Below, in pieces: positions 15,348 through 25,016 of a stretch of 64,000 nt of DNA. Below the pieces are notes generated by a model. That model saw nothing but the letters and a program-made list of their open reading frames with translations, was not told the DNA's origin and did not search any database. The DNA lies in the NCBI GenBank assembly GCA_964621265.1, contig CAZULQ010000003.1, positions 61,713-125,712 of the forward strand, written 5' to 3'. Origin of the DNA: Porcipelethomonas sp964621265 (GTDB lineage: Bacteria > Bacillota > Clostridia > Oscillospirales > Ruminococcaceae). The position numbers and the translations under genes are program-made. Each line of letters begins with the position of its first letter. Position 1 is the first letter of the stretch.

Positions 15348-18161
15348 ATGAAGCTGAAAAAATTTATTTCTGCTGTTGCAGCCGCTTGTATTGCGGTAAC
15401 ATCGGGAAGCTTTAATATCCCTGTTACAGAGGCGGCAAACTATTCAAGAGTAGCAGTTCACGACCCTTCAATCATAAAGCTTGAAGACGACAGCTACTAC
15501 ATCATCGGCTCACATCTTGGTGCAGCACGTTCAACAGACCTCGGCAACTGGACTCATACAGCCAATTCAGCCGCAGGTACTAAAAACACTACATTCTTTA
15601 ACAATATTTACACAGACCTCGCAGTTCCTGCGGCATGGTCATCACCGTCAAATGCAAACTATGACCTCTCAGGCAACCTTTGGGCACCTGATATTATCTA
15701 CAATGAGCAAATGGGAAAATACTGCATGTACTTAAGTGTAAACGGTGACAACTGGAAATCATCAATTGTACTCTGTACAGCTGACAATATTGACGGTCCT
15801 TATAAATACGTTGATACTATTGTTTATTCGGGCTTTAACAACACAGACACATTCAGCTACAAGAAAACAGACGTTGAAAAGGTACTCGGAAGCAATCCTG
15901 ATATTTCACGTTATTTAGTCAACGGCGAATGGAATGCACAATACGGCACAAACGCCATTGACCCTGCTGTTTTCTATGATGAAAGCGGTGCGCTCTGGAT
16001 GGTTTACGGCTCATGGTTCGGCGGACTCTTTATGCTCGAGCTTGATGAAAATACTGGCCTTCGTGACTATAACGTCAAGTACAATACAGTTGCAGACGCA
16101 TCTGATGCCTACATGGGTATCAAGGTTGCGGGCGGTCACTGGGTTTCAGGTGAAGGTCCTTACATTGAATACATGGAAGACCCTGACACAGGCAAGGGCT
16201 ACTATTACCTCTTTGTTTCATACGGCTGTTTCAACAACGACGGCGGCTACAATATGCGTATTTTCAGAAGTGACTATCCTGCCGGTCCTTACGTTGACCA
16301 GAACGGCAACTCCGCTATATACAAAACAGGTGGTAATAACATCGGCGGAAACATCGGTATGCGTCTTATGAGTAACTACAAGTGGAACTGCAATGACAGA
16401 CCAAACAAGGCTCAGGGTCACAACTCAGTACTCATGGACGAGGACGGAAAGCTTTATGTAATCTACCACAACAAATTCGATGACCAGTATGGTTTCCACG
16501 AAGTCCGTGTTCATCAGCTTATCATGAACGAGGACGGCTGGCCTGTTGCAACTCCTTATGAATACGTTAAGGGTGAAGAGGTTTCAAAGGTGGGTCACAC
16601 TAAAGAAGCCGTTACAGGCGAATATGAATTCATCTTCCACAAATTAAAGCAGACTATTGTTGATGACCAGGTAACAAGCGGTGCAAATGCTGAAGTTCAG
16701 TACTCACAGAAAATCAAGCTTAATGCCGACGGTACTGTTACAGGTGATATCACAGGTACATGGTCCATGAAGGACGGCTCTGCTGATATGACATTTACAT
16801 ACGGCGGTGTTACATACAAGGGCAGCTTTATCGTTCAGGCTGACGAATCAGCTGACATGATTCAGAAGATGACATTTACTGCAACAGGCAACAATACATG
16901 TATCTGGGGCAGTAAGGTTGAAGCATACAACTTTGCTGAAGATATGGTTAACGCTGCAAACGACAAAAGTCCGATTGTATATAACGCAAAATCAGCTTTA
17001 GGTACAACTGACAACGTAAAGCTCAGCGGTACAGAGCTTTTAAGCGGTGTTTCATACTACATCACAAGCAAGTTCAATGGTCTTTCACTCGACCTTGCTG
17101 GCGGCGAAACTGCCGATGGCACAAACATTCAGCAGTGGGGTCTTGGCGGTGGAAAGCACCAGGAATGGAGAATCACAGCTGTTGATGACAACTACTGCGT
17201 AATTCAGTCACTCGCAGACGAGGGCAAGTGTATTGCCGTTGCTGAAAGTGCCGCAACAGATGGTCTTAACATTGAACTCCAGACATACACAGGCGCTGAC
17301 AATCAGCTCTGGAAAATCGTTCAGGACGGCGCTTTTTACGGCATTGTTTCAAAGTGCTCAAACGACACAGCAGGCCTTGATGTTTTCGACTGGTCAACTG
17401 AAAGCGGCGGAAACATCAATCAGTGGAACTTCTGGGGCGGTGCATGTCAGCTCTGGAAAATCGCTCCTGTTTACCCTGTTGTGACAGACGGCGAATACAC
17501 AATCAAGAACTTAAACAGCAGTCTTTACATCACAGAAGCGGGCGGCAATGCTCAGCAGGGCGATGAAATGGTGTGGACTTTCACAAAGCAGACTGACGGT
17601 ACATACACAATCCAGTCTGAAGACGGTCTTGCAATGACTGTTGAAAACAATTCAGCCGAGGACGGAGCAAACATTTCCATCTCAGAATACAAGGGCGACA
17701 ATTCACAGAAATTCACTCTTTTCTGTAACGATGACGGCTCATACACTCTTCTGAGTGTAGCTTCAGGAAACAAGTCATGCGCTGATGTATACGGCATAAG
17801 CCTTGAAGCAGGCGCTAATATCTGCCAGTGGAACTACTGGGGCGGAGATGGTCAGAAGTTCATTCTCGAACCGACTTATACTGAAGAAGAAGTTGAACCA
17901 ACAGAACCAACTGAGCCTACAACAGAGCCGACTGAACCTACTACCGAACCAACTGAACCGACAACTGAAGAGCCTGAAAAGCTTCTTGTCGGAGACGTAA
18001 ACGATGACGGCGAAATAACTGTTGCTGACATTGTTATGCTTCAGAAATGGCTTGTAAATCTCGGTGATATTACAAATTCAGATAAGGCAGATGTTGACCG
18101 CAACAACGTTATAAACGTCTTTGACGCCGTAATGCTCAAAAAGATTATACTTGATAAGTAA
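15348..18161 (+). CDS. Secreted GH43 endo-arabinanase-like enzyme with two CBM13 modules and a dockerin
   Basis: 937 residues with signal peptide. The GH43 domain (about 32-430) has a catalytic Asp in VHDPSII (about 39), a modulator Asp in NAIDPAVF (about 205) and the acid Glu in SGEGPYIE (about 269). These, and its length, resemble the Bacillus two-domain endo-1,5-arabinanases, including a small beta domain after the catalytic part (about 430-540, GTWSMKDGSADMTF). Two ricin-type CBM13 modules follow (about 565-700 and 710-845, with QQW/NQW repeats). A Pro-Thr-Glu linker leads to a dockerin (GDVNDDGEITVADIVML ... DVDRNNVINVFDAVML). Expected role: cutting arabinan side chains of pectin outside the cell while attached to a cohesin. 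It has its own promoter and terminator. Confidence 0.9.
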   Translation: MKLKKFISAVAAACIAVTSGSFNIPVTEAANYSRVAVHDPSIIKLEDDSYYIIGSHLGAARSTDLGNWTHTANSAAGTKNTTFFNNIYTDLAVPAAWSSPSNANYDLSGNLWAPDIIYNEQMGKYCMYLSVNGDNWKSSIVLCTADNIDGPYKYVDTIVYSGFNNTDTFSYKKTDVEKVLGSNPDISRYLVNGEWNAQYGTNAIDPAVFYDESGALWMVYGSWFGGLFMLELDENTGLRDYNVKYNTVADASDAYMGIKVAGGHWVSGEGPYIEYMEDPDTGKGYYYLFVSYGCFNNDGGYNMRIFRSDYPAGPYVDQNGNSAIYKTGGNNIGGNIGMRLMSNYKWNCNDRPNKAQGHNSVLMDEDGKLYVIYHNKFDDQYGFHEVRVHQLIMNEDGWPVATPYEYVKGEEVSKVGHTKEAVTGEYEFIFHKLKQTIVDDQVTSGANAEVQYSQKIKLNADGTVTGDITGTWSMKDGSADMTFTYGGVTYKGSFIVQADESADMIQKMTFTATGNNTCIWGSKVEAYNFAEDMVNAANDKSPIVYNAKSALGTTDNVKLSGTELLSGVSYYITSKFNGLSLDLAGGETADGTNIQQWGLGGGKHQEWRITAVDDNYCVIQSLADEGKCIAVAESAATDGLNIELQTYTGADNQLWKIVQDGAFYGIVSKCSNDTAGLDVFDWSTESGGNINQWNFWGGACQLWKIAPVYPVVTDGEYTIKNLNSSLYITEAGGNAQQGDEMVWTFTKQTDGTYTIQSEDGLAMTVENNSAEDGANISISEYKGDNSQKFTLFCNDDGSYTLLSVASGNKSCADVYGISLEAGANICQWNYWGGDGQKFILEPTYTEEEVEPTEPTEPTTEPTEPTTEPTEPTTEEPEKLLVGDVNDDGEITVADIVMLQKWLVNLGDITNSDKADVDRNNVINVFDAVMLKKIILDK

Positions 18162-18196
18162 ATAAAGTTTGTTCGGGATTTTTCCGACTGCAATTC

Positions 18197-18229
18197 AAAA
18201 ACCGGCTGCCATCTGGCAGCCGGTTTTTA
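18197..18229 (+). terminator. Terminator after the arabinanase gene
   Basis: AAAAACCGGCTGCC pairs with GGCAGCCGGTTTTT around a 4-base loop, ending in a T-run. Confidence 0.92.
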
Positions 18230-18326
18230 ATTATATAACACCACACACTTTTATTATTGTTTACCAAAAAACGTAATTATTTTCCGGGAATTCGCACGAA
18301 AATTTCACAAAAAATGAAAAGTGATA

Positions 18327-18355
18327 TTGACTAAAAATTATCAATGTGTTATAAT
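18327..18355 (+). promoter_or_regulatory. Promoter upstream of the riboswitch
   Basis: TTGACT, a 17-base spacer, then TATAAT. Its start point lies about 15 bases before the riboswitch core. Confidence 0.78.
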
Positions 18356-18374
18356 GCATATAACAACAGAATAT

Positions 18375-18465
18375 TCCGATGAGGGAGTAGTGGCGCAAAT
18401 GCGTGGCAAGTCAACATCCTGGTCTTAAGACCTGGCTTGTCTTAATCAACGAGACTCATATATTG
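18375..18465 (+). promoter_or_regulatory. yybP-ykoY (Mn2+) type riboswitch
   Basis: The conserved pieces appear in order: GAGGGAGTAG (loop L1), a short stem, AAGTCAACATC, a stem built on GGTCTTAAGACC, GGCTTGTC, and CGAGACTCAT, whose CTCAT closes stem P1 with GATGAG. This is the layout of the manganese-sensing class. A terminator follows, and the downstream genes are an ABC transporter. Assignment is by eye; a covariance search would settle it. Confidence 0.75.
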
Positions 18466-18517
18466 CATTAACAATCTTGGTTAAGCTATATGTGGTGTCC
18501 TATTTCCTGTATATCAA

Positions 18518-18549
18518 CCGAGCTTGCTGATGCAATGCTCGGTTTTTTT
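18518..18549 (+). terminator. Riboswitch-controlled terminator
   Basis: CCGAGC and GCTCGG enclose a TTGC/GCAA inner stem, followed by seven T, 30 bases before the first coding start. This is probably the expression platform of the riboswitch. Confidence 0.85.
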
Positions 18550-18578
18550 GTTGATTAAAGAAAGGAATGGTATAAATT

Positions 18579-19277
18579 ATGTTTCTGGAAATCAGCAAAA
18601 TCAAAAAAGGATTCGGCGAAGGCGAAAGCAGAACGGAGGTACTCAAAGGCATAGACCTTGGAATTGAAAAAGGTGAAATTTGTGTATTACTTGGTCCGTC
18701 TGGCTCCGGAAAATCCACACTTCTCAACATCATCGGCGGTATTGACAATGCAGACAGCGGTTACATTTCCATAAATGGTGAAAAAACTGCTGACATGAAC
18801 GAAAAGGCATTGACCCTCTACCGCAGAAAGCATCTTGGATATATCTTCCAGATGTACAACTTAATCCCTAATCTTAACATTAAGGAGAATGTCGAAGTCG
18901 GCGCATACCTCAGCGACAATCCTCTTGATGTTGACGACATTCTCCGTACGCTCGGTCTTTACGAACACCGTCACAAGCTTCCGAATCAGCTTTCGGGCGG
19001 ACAGCAGCAGCGTACTGCAATCGGACGTGCCATTGTAAAAAATCCTGATATTCTCCTTTGCGACGAGCCTACAGGTGCACTCGACTATAACACATCAAAA
19101 GAAATACTGAAGCTTATTGAAGATGTAAACAAGAAATACGGAAACACAGTTGTTATGGTAACTCACAATGATGCCATCAAAAACATGGCTGACAGAGTAA
19201 TAAAGCTTCGTGACGGTATGATAAGAAAGAACTATCTGAACGAATCAAAAATTTCAGCTACTGAACTTGACTGGTAA
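18579..19277 (+). CDS. ABC transporter ATP-binding protein (MacB/LolD type)
   Basis: 232 residues. Walker A GPSGSGKST near 46, Q-loop in YIFQMYNL, signature LSGGQQQR near 140, Walker B ILLCDEPTGALD near 160 and H-loop VTHND near 196. The SGGQQQR signature and the short length match ATPases that pair with FtsX-type permeases. The next gene, 20 bases downstream, is such a permease, so they form one complex. It lies directly behind a manganese-type riboswitch and terminator, so its level is probably set by metal. Confidence 0.92.
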   Translation: MFLEISKIKKGFGEGESRTEVLKGIDLGIEKGEICVLLGPSGSGKSTLLNIIGGIDNADSGYISINGEKTADMNEKALTLYRRKHLGYIFQMYNLIPNLNIKENVEVGAYLSDNPLDVDDILRTLGLYEHRHKLPNQLSGGQQQRTAIGRAIVKNPDILLCDEPTGALDYNTSKEILKLIEDVNKKYGNTVVMVTHNDAIKNMADRVIKLRDGMIRKNYLNESKISATELDW

Positions 19278-19297
19278 CAAAAGGAGTGTGACTCACG

Positions 19298-21550
19298 ATG
19301 AGAAATCCGCTTATAAAAAGACTCCCACGAGAACTCAGAAGCGAAGCAGGAAAGTATATTATAATATTCATTTTCATGGTAATTGTAATAGGCTTTGTCT
19401 CGGGCTTTATGGTGGCTTCGGGAAGTCTTATGAAAATTTATGATAACAGCTTTGAAAAATACAATATCGAAGACGGAAACTTTGAGCTTTTAACTCAGGC
19501 TGATGACAATGCTCTTGAGAATATTGAAAACAAAAGCGATACAGTGATTTACGAAAATTTCTATATCGAACGTGAAACAAAAGAAATCGACAGTACTCTT
19601 CGTATATACAAAAACCGTGAGGAAATCGATAAGGTTTGCCTTATGAGCGGCAAGCTCCCGTCAGGCGAAAACGAAATAGCAATTGACAGAATGTATGCTG
19701 ATAACAATGCTTTAAAAGAAGGTGATGTGCTTACTGTAGGAGACAGAAAGCTTACTGTTTCAGGTTTTGTAGCACTTTCTGATTACAGCGCATTGTATGC
19801 AAGCCCGTCGGATATGATGTTTGACGCAATCAAATTCGGTGTCGCCATTATGACCGAAGAAGGCTTTGATACAATGGGAGAAAGCAGCTTCCACTACAAT
19901 TACTCTTGGAAATACAACTCCTCCCCTGCTGACGATATCGAAGCTAAGAAAATGTCAGAGGACTTACTTGAAACCATTTCAGAAAATGCAGTTATAACAG
20001 GCTTTATCCCGATGTATATAAATCCTGCAATACAGTTTGTCGGCGATGACACAGGCAGCGACAGAATGATGTTCACAGTATTTCTCTATATTGTTATAGC
20101 AATTCTTGCTTTCATTATGGCTATCACCACAAACAATACTATTACCAAAGAAGCAAATGTTATAGGTACGCTCAGAGCTTCGGGTTATACAAAAGGTGAA
20201 ATCATAAGACACTATCTTGCCATGCCGATGCTTGTTATTCTCGTTTCAGCACTTGCAGGCAATATCCTCGGCTACACGGTTTTTGAAAACATTGCCGAGA
20301 ATATTTACTACACTAATTACAGCATACCAACCTATGTTACATACTGGAATGCTGACGCATTTGTACGCACAACAATCGTTCCCGTGATTCTGATGTTTGT
20401 AATTAATTACGCAATTCTGGCTTACAAAATGAGACTTTCACCGCTGAAATTCATACGCCGTGACCTTAAAACAAAACAGAAGAAAAAGGCGCTGAAAATC
20501 AGTACAAAAATCGGTATTATGCATCGTTTCAGAATCAGAATTATCTTACAGAATATGCCAAACTATATCACAATAGTAATCGGTATTTTCTTTGCAAATA
20601 TTATCCTTTTACTTGGAATGGGGTTCCCCGAACTTCTTGACAATAACCAGAAGCTAATTTCTGAAAACATAATCTGCAACTATCAGTATATTCTCAGCGC
20701 ACCTGTTGAGACAGCCGATGAAAATGCTGAAAAATACTGCGCCGGAAGTCTTTCCACAACAGACAAGAATCTCAAAAGCGAAAATGTAACAATCTATGGT
20801 CTTAACTCAGACAGCAGATACATTGATGTTGCCACTGAAAAAGGCGTGTTCATTTCCAAAGCATACTCACAGAAATTCAACGTCAGCCAGGGCAATACTG
20901 TCACCCTTAAGGAAGAATTCGGCACAAAGGAATACAGCTTTGAAATCGAGGGCATATATGACAATCCGACAACACTTGCCGTATACATGGACAGGGACTT
21001 TTTCAACACAACCTTCGGCAATGAAAGCGGTTATTTCAACGGGTATCTTTCCGATGAAAAGCTTACCGACATTGATGAACTATACATCACAACAACAATC
21101 ACTGAAGATGATATGAACAAAATGTCACGTCAGATTAATCATTCCCTCGGCGCAATATTCGACATGTTCTATCTGTTCGGACTTGTAATGTTTATGCTGA
21201 TAATTTATCTGCTGTCAAAAATTGTTATCGAGAAAAACGCTCAGTCAATCTCAATGACGAAAATTCTTGGCTACAATAACTATGAAATCAGCGGGCTTTA
21301 CATTGTTTCAACAAGTATTGTAGTAGTGCTTTCATTCCTACTTACCATGCCGCTTGTAAATATGATTATGAAGTCGGTATGCGAGATAATGTTCATGGAA
21401 TTTTCGGGCTGGATACCTTATGCTGTGCCTTACACAGTATATGTAAAAATCATCGCTTCTGGCATCATTGCCTATGCATTAATTGCGTTTATGCAGTTTG
21501 GCCGTGTCAAAAAAGTTCCGCTTGATGTTGCGCTTAAAAACGTTGAATAA
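19298..21550 (+). CDS. FtsX-like ABC permease
   Basis: 750 residues. One N-terminal membrane segment (about 20-43) is followed by a large external domain to about 255, then three membrane segments (about 258-375). A second external domain (about 415-620) precedes another three membrane segments to the end. This duplicated FtsX/MacB_PCD layout is typical of permeases that export lipids or peptides, or act as mechanotransmitters, not of simple ion channels. The partner ATPase precedes it. The substrate is not evident. Control by a manganese-type riboswitch would be an uncommon pairing for this family. Confidence 0.85.
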   Translation: MRNPLIKRLPRELRSEAGKYIIIFIFMVIVIGFVSGFMVASGSLMKIYDNSFEKYNIEDGNFELLTQADDNALENIENKSDTVIYENFYIERETKEIDSTLRIYKNREEIDKVCLMSGKLPSGENEIAIDRMYADNNALKEGDVLTVGDRKLTVSGFVALSDYSALYASPSDMMFDAIKFGVAIMTEEGFDTMGESSFHYNYSWKYNSSPADDIEAKKMSEDLLETISENAVITGFIPMYINPAIQFVGDDTGSDRMMFTVFLYIVIAILAFIMAITTNNTITKEANVIGTLRASGYTKGEIIRHYLAMPMLVILVSALAGNILGYTVFENIAENIYYTNYSIPTYVTYWNADAFVRTTIVPVILMFVINYAILAYKMRLSPLKFIRRDLKTKQKKKALKISTKIGIMHRFRIRIILQNMPNYITIVIGIFFANIILLLGMGFPELLDNNQKLISENIICNYQYILSAPVETADENAEKYCAGSLSTTDKNLKSENVTIYGLNSDSRYIDVATEKGVFISKAYSQKFNVSQGNTVTLKEEFGTKEYSFEIEGIYDNPTTLAVYMDRDFFNTTFGNESGYFNGYLSDEKLTDIDELYITTTITEDDMNKMSRQINHSLGAIFDMFYLFGLVMFMLIIYLLSKIVIEKNAQSISMTKILGYNNYEISGLYIVSTSIVVVLSFLLTMPLVNMIMKSVCEIMFMEFSGWIPYAVPYTVYVKIIASGIIAYALIAFMQFGRVKKVPLDVALKNVE

Positions 21551-21556
21551 GAATCA

Positions 21557-22351
21557 TCAGATTAAGAATCCGTGGTGCAAAGGTCCGCTTCCCTTTCCCA
21601 GATCAAGCATAGCGGACAGTGCTCCCGAAATGTATTCTTTTGCAAGCTTTACTGACTGCTTTAAGTCATATCCCTTTGCAAGATTTGATGCAATTGCAGA
21701 AGAAAGCGTACAACCTGTACCGTGAGTGTTCGGGTTGTCGATACGAAGACCCTCAAACCACGTTATAATCCCATTTTCATAAAGCAGGTCATTTGCATCA
21801 TTAATGCTGTGACCGCCTTTGAGCAGTACAGCACAGCCGTAGGTTTTATTAATAAAGCCTGCGGCTTTTTCCATATCCGCCTTGTCGGATATTTTCATTT
21901 CTGACAGAACCTCTGCTTCGGGAATATTCGGTGTAACTACCGACGCTATGGGCAATAGCTTTTTTCTGAGCGTTTCAATTGCGTTTTCAGAAATAAGTTT
22001 TGCTCCGCTTGTAGCAATCATGACAGGGTCAACAACGATATTTTCGGCTTTGTAAAACATCAGTTTTTCAGCAATAGTTTCAATCAGACTTTCACTTGCA
22101 GTCATGCCGATTTTTACTGAGTCGGGAAAAATATCCGTAAACACAGCGTCAATCTGCTGACCGAGAAATTCCGGCGTAATCTCCGAGATTGCCGTAACTC
22201 CCATGGTGTTCTGCGCAGTAAGTGCAGTAATCGCACTCATTCCGTAAACCCCGTTTGCAAGCATTGTCTTTAAGTCTGCCTGTATTCCTGCGCCGCCGCT
22301 TGAATCGCTTCCTGCGATTGTAAGGGCGGTTTTAATTTTGCTGTAAGACAT
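21557..22351 (-). CDS. thiD: Hydroxymethylpyrimidine/phosphomethylpyrimidine kinase
   Basis: 264 residues, with ATG placed after GGAGG. TIAGSDSSGGAGIQADLK at the N-terminus, VVDPVMIATSG in the middle and GTGCTLSSAIA near 210 are hallmark motifs of ThiD, which phosphorylates HMP twice to HMP-PP for thiamine synthesis. It overlaps thiE upstream by 20 bases and is the last gene of the thi operon. It converges with the FtsX gene, with only 6 bases between the two stops. Confidence 0.95.
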   Translation of the reverse strand: MSYSKIKTALTIAGSDSSGGAGIQADLKTMLANGVYGMSAITALTAQNTMGVTAISEITPEFLGQQIDAVFTDIFPDSVKIGMTASESLIETIAEKLMFYKAENIVVDPVMIATSGAKLISENAIETLRKKLLPIASVVTPNIPEAEVLSEMKISDKADMEKAAGFINKTYGCAVLLKGGHSINDANDLLYENGIITWFEGLRIDNPNTHGTGCTLSSAIASNLAKGYDLKQSVKLAKEYISGALSAMLDLGKGSGPLHHGFLI

Positions 22352-22967
22352 TGAATGCCTCCTTAAGTTCACCTGCGGCAAGGCGTGGGTCATCTGCTTT
22401 CATAATCGCTGAAACAGCGCAGATACCGTCAATCCCACTGTCCTTCAGAACATGGATATTGTCCTTGTTAAGACCGCCGATTGCATTGACTTTTATCGGA
22501 ACGGCTCTGACTATATCCTTGAGCGTATCAACGCTTGTCAGTACCGTTTTCACCTTTGTGGTTGTAGGATAAATTGCACCCACTCCGAGATAATCAGCAC
22601 CCTGTTCATAAGCTTCAACAGCCTGTGGGACAGTCTTTGCGGTTGCACCGACAATTTTGTCATTACCAATAAGCTTTCTTGCAATATTTACAGGCATATC
22701 CGACTGACCAACGTGTACACCTTCCGCATTTACAGCAAGCGCAATATCAACCCTGTCGTCAATGATAAGAGGAATATTATAACTCATTGTGATTTTGTGT
22801 ACCTTCTCAGCAAGAGAGATATATTCTCTCGTTGTACGTTCCTTTTCACGAAGCTGAATGAGCGTTACACCGCCCTTGCAGGCTTCCTCAACACGACGAA
22901 GAAATTCTTCTTCCGAAAATCCCGTACTGTCTGTTATAAAATACATTGTTGTATCCAAATTTTTCAT
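22332..22967 (-). CDS. thiE: Thiamine phosphate synthase
   Basis: 211 residues. The ATG at 22967 follows GAGGTG; a longer frame upstream lacks a ribosome binding site and runs into thiH. A TIM barrel with VTLIQLREKE, IIDDRVDIALAV, GVHVGQSDMP and YLGVGAIYPTTTK matches ThiE, which couples HMP-PP and thiazole phosphate to thiamine phosphate. It lies 7 bases after thiH and overlaps thiD. Confidence 0.95.
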   Translation of the reverse strand: MKNLDTTMYFITDSTGFSEEEFLRRVEEACKGGVTLIQLREKERTTREYISLAEKVHKITMSYNIPLIIDDRVDIALAVNAEGVHVGQSDMPVNIARKLIGNDKIVGATAKTVPQAVEAYEQGADYLGVGAIYPTTTKVKTVLTSVDTLKDIVRAVPIKVNAIGGLNKDNIHVLKDSGIDGICAVSAIMKADDPRLAAGELKEAFNVLQQN

Positions 22968-22974
22968 ACGCACC

Positions 22975-24228
22975 TCACATATAGATATAATCGTTAAGTA
23001 CCGGTTGCAGACCTTCTGCGGCAATGTCCCTGTACATCACATCAAGAGACCTTGCATCGTTTATTTCAAACTGCTCGTCCCCCTCATTGCCGTCGGTCTC
23101 CTTGCCGCTGTACTTGCTTTCGTGGTCACCGATTCCCGTGGAAACTCCCGCAGAAACCTTTGTTGCCGCAATCTTTACAATGCCATTTCTGAAAGATTCA
23201 CTCTCCCTCGACGAAACCGTAATCCCCACAAACGGCAGGAAAATTCTGTATGCACAGATAATCTGACAAAGCTGTGTTTCGTGAACATCAAGAGGATTGA
23301 TTTTATCATTGTTGATAATCGGACGAAGTCTCGGACAGGACAGCGACATCTCTGCATGAGGGTATTTTCTTTGCAGATAATAAACGTGCAGAGCGCTTGC
23401 AAGTGCATCCTTTCTGAAGTCGGACAAGCCTAAAAGAGCCGAAAATGCAACGCCTCTCATTCCTCCCATAAGCGCACGCTCCTGTGCATCAAAGCGATAA
23501 GGGTATACACGCTTGTGACCAAGCAGATGCAACTTACTATATCTATCGGTATCATAGGTTTCCTGAAAAACAGTTACATAGTCTGCACCGCATTCGTGAA
23601 GGTATTGGTACTCGTCCACGTTCACGGGGTAAATTTCAAGCCCCACCATACGGAAATATTTTCTTGCAAGCTTACATGCTTCGCCTATGTACTGAATATC
23701 GCTCTGCGCTCTGCTTTCACCTGTGAGAATGAGAATTTCCTCCATTCCGCTTTCAGAAATAATCTGCATTTCACGCTCAATCTGTTCCATGTTAAGCTTC
23801 ATTCGATTGATGTTGTTGTAGCAGTTGAATCCGCAGTAAACGCAGTAGTTTTCGCAGTAATTTGCGATATAAAGCGGCGTGAACATATAAACCGTATTGC
23901 CGAAATGCTTTGATGTGGTCTGCCTTGCTCTTTGTGCCATCTGTTCCAGAAAAGGTTCTGCAGCTGGTGATAAAAGCGCCTTGAAATCTTCAATAGTACA
24001 GGTTTCATGTTCAAGTGCCGCCTTAACATCCTTTGCAGTATATTTTGAATAATCGTAGCTATCCATTTCGGACAGAACCTTTTCCATTATGTCAGACTGA
24101 ATCTGCTCCATTCCACTCATATATTCCATATGATTTGTACGACTGTCAGGGTCAGTTTCAAGTCTGTGTTTCTTTTCAAGTGCGGCAGAGGAAAGATGGT
24201 TTCCGTCCACAAAAAATCTGTTATCCAT
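22975..24228 (-). CDS. thiH: 2-iminoacetate synthase (tyrosine lyase)
   Basis: 417 residues. The radical-SAM motif CENYCVYC near 125 binds the 4Fe-4S cluster, and the C-terminal ThiH/BATS region is present. The enzyme cleaves tyrosine to dehydroglycine for the thiazole ring; its use instead of the oxygen-dependent ThiO fits an anaerobe. The start is the ATG after GAGGTG; a GTG two codons upstream is less likely. It is followed by thiE and preceded by thiG within the operon. Confidence 0.95.
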   Translation of the reverse strand: MDNRFFVDGNHLSSAALEKKHRLETDPDSRTNHMEYMSGMEQIQSDIMEKVLSEMDSYDYSKYTAKDVKAALEHETCTIEDFKALLSPAAEPFLEQMAQRARQTTSKHFGNTVYMFTPLYIANYCENYCVYCGFNCYNNINRMKLNMEQIEREMQIISESGMEEILILTGESRAQSDIQYIGEACKLARKYFRMVGLEIYPVNVDEYQYLHECGADYVTVFQETYDTDRYSKLHLLGHKRVYPYRFDAQERALMGGMRGVAFSALLGLSDFRKDALASALHVYYLQRKYPHAEMSLSCPRLRPIINNDKINPLDVHETQLCQIICAYRIFLPFVGITVSSRESESFRNGIVKIAATKVSAGVSTGIGDHESKYSGKETDGNEGDEQFEINDARSLDVMYRDIAAEGLQPVLNDYIYM

Positions 24229-24235
24229 AAGCACC

Positions 24236-25003
24236 TCAATCCCTTAAAAATCCTGTCAATGGGTCAGAAGCAGAAGCACCTCTTGTAAGCACTCGTCCAA
24301 GCCCCGAAAGATACGCCTTTCTTCCTGCCTCAACGGCATTCTTAAAGGCAGATGCCATCATCGGTAAATCTCCCGCAGTTGCAAGGGCAGTATTCGCCAT
24401 GATTGCCGCCGCTCCCATTTCCATAGCCTCGCACGCCTGTGACGGTCTGCCGATTCCTGCATCAACGATAACAGGCAGGTCGATTTCGTCCACAAGTATC
24501 TGAATAAACTCCCTTGTGGCAAGCCCCTTGTTTGAACCGATAGGTGCGGCTAGCGGCATAACTGCCGCTGCACCTGCGTTTACAAAATCACGGGCGGCGT
24601 AAAGGTCAGGGTACATATAGGGCAGTACAACAAAGCCTTCCTTCGCAAGAATTTCTGTTGCCCTTATAGTCTCATTGTTATCGGGGAGTAAGTATTTCGT
24701 GTCACGCATAATCTCGATTTTCACAAAATCTCCGCACCCGATTTCTCTTGCAAGCCTTGCAATACGAACCGCCTCCTCTGCAGTTCTAGCACCGGAGGTA
24801 TTGGGTAAAAGCGTCACTCCCTTTGGTATGTAATCGAGAATGTTTTCCTGTTCCTTTGTGTTTGCTCGACGTACTGCGAGAGTTATAATCTCCGCACCTG
24901 CGTCACGGACAGCCGCTTCAATAAGGTTAAGGGAATACTTTCCCGACCCTAAAATAAAGCGTGAACTGAATTCGTGACCGCCTAAAATAAGTTTGTCTTC
25001 CAT
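24236..25003 (-). CDS. thiG: Thiazole synthase
   Basis: 255 residues. The barrel starts LILGGHEFSSRFILGSGKY. The Schiff-base Lys lies in DFVKIEIM near 98. GAAAVMPLAAPIGSNKG and PVIVDAGIGRPSQA form the phosphate-binding region. It builds the thiazole phosphate from DXP, ThiS-thiocarboxylate and dehydroglycine. It sits between thiF and thiH. Confidence 0.96.
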   Translation of the reverse strand: MEDKLILGGHEFSSRFILGSGKYSLNLIEAAVRDAGAEIITLAVRRANTKEQENILDYIPKGVTLLPNTSGARTAEEAVRIARLAREIGCGDFVKIEIMRDTKYLLPDNNETIRATEILAKEGFVVLPYMYPDLYAARDFVNAGAAAVMPLAAPIGSNKGLATREFIQILVDEIDLPVIVDAGIGRPSQACEAMEMGAAAIMANTALATAGDLPMMASAFKNAVEAGRKAYLSGLGRVLTRGASASDPLTGFLRD

Positions 25004-25016
25004 AATAAATTCCTTT

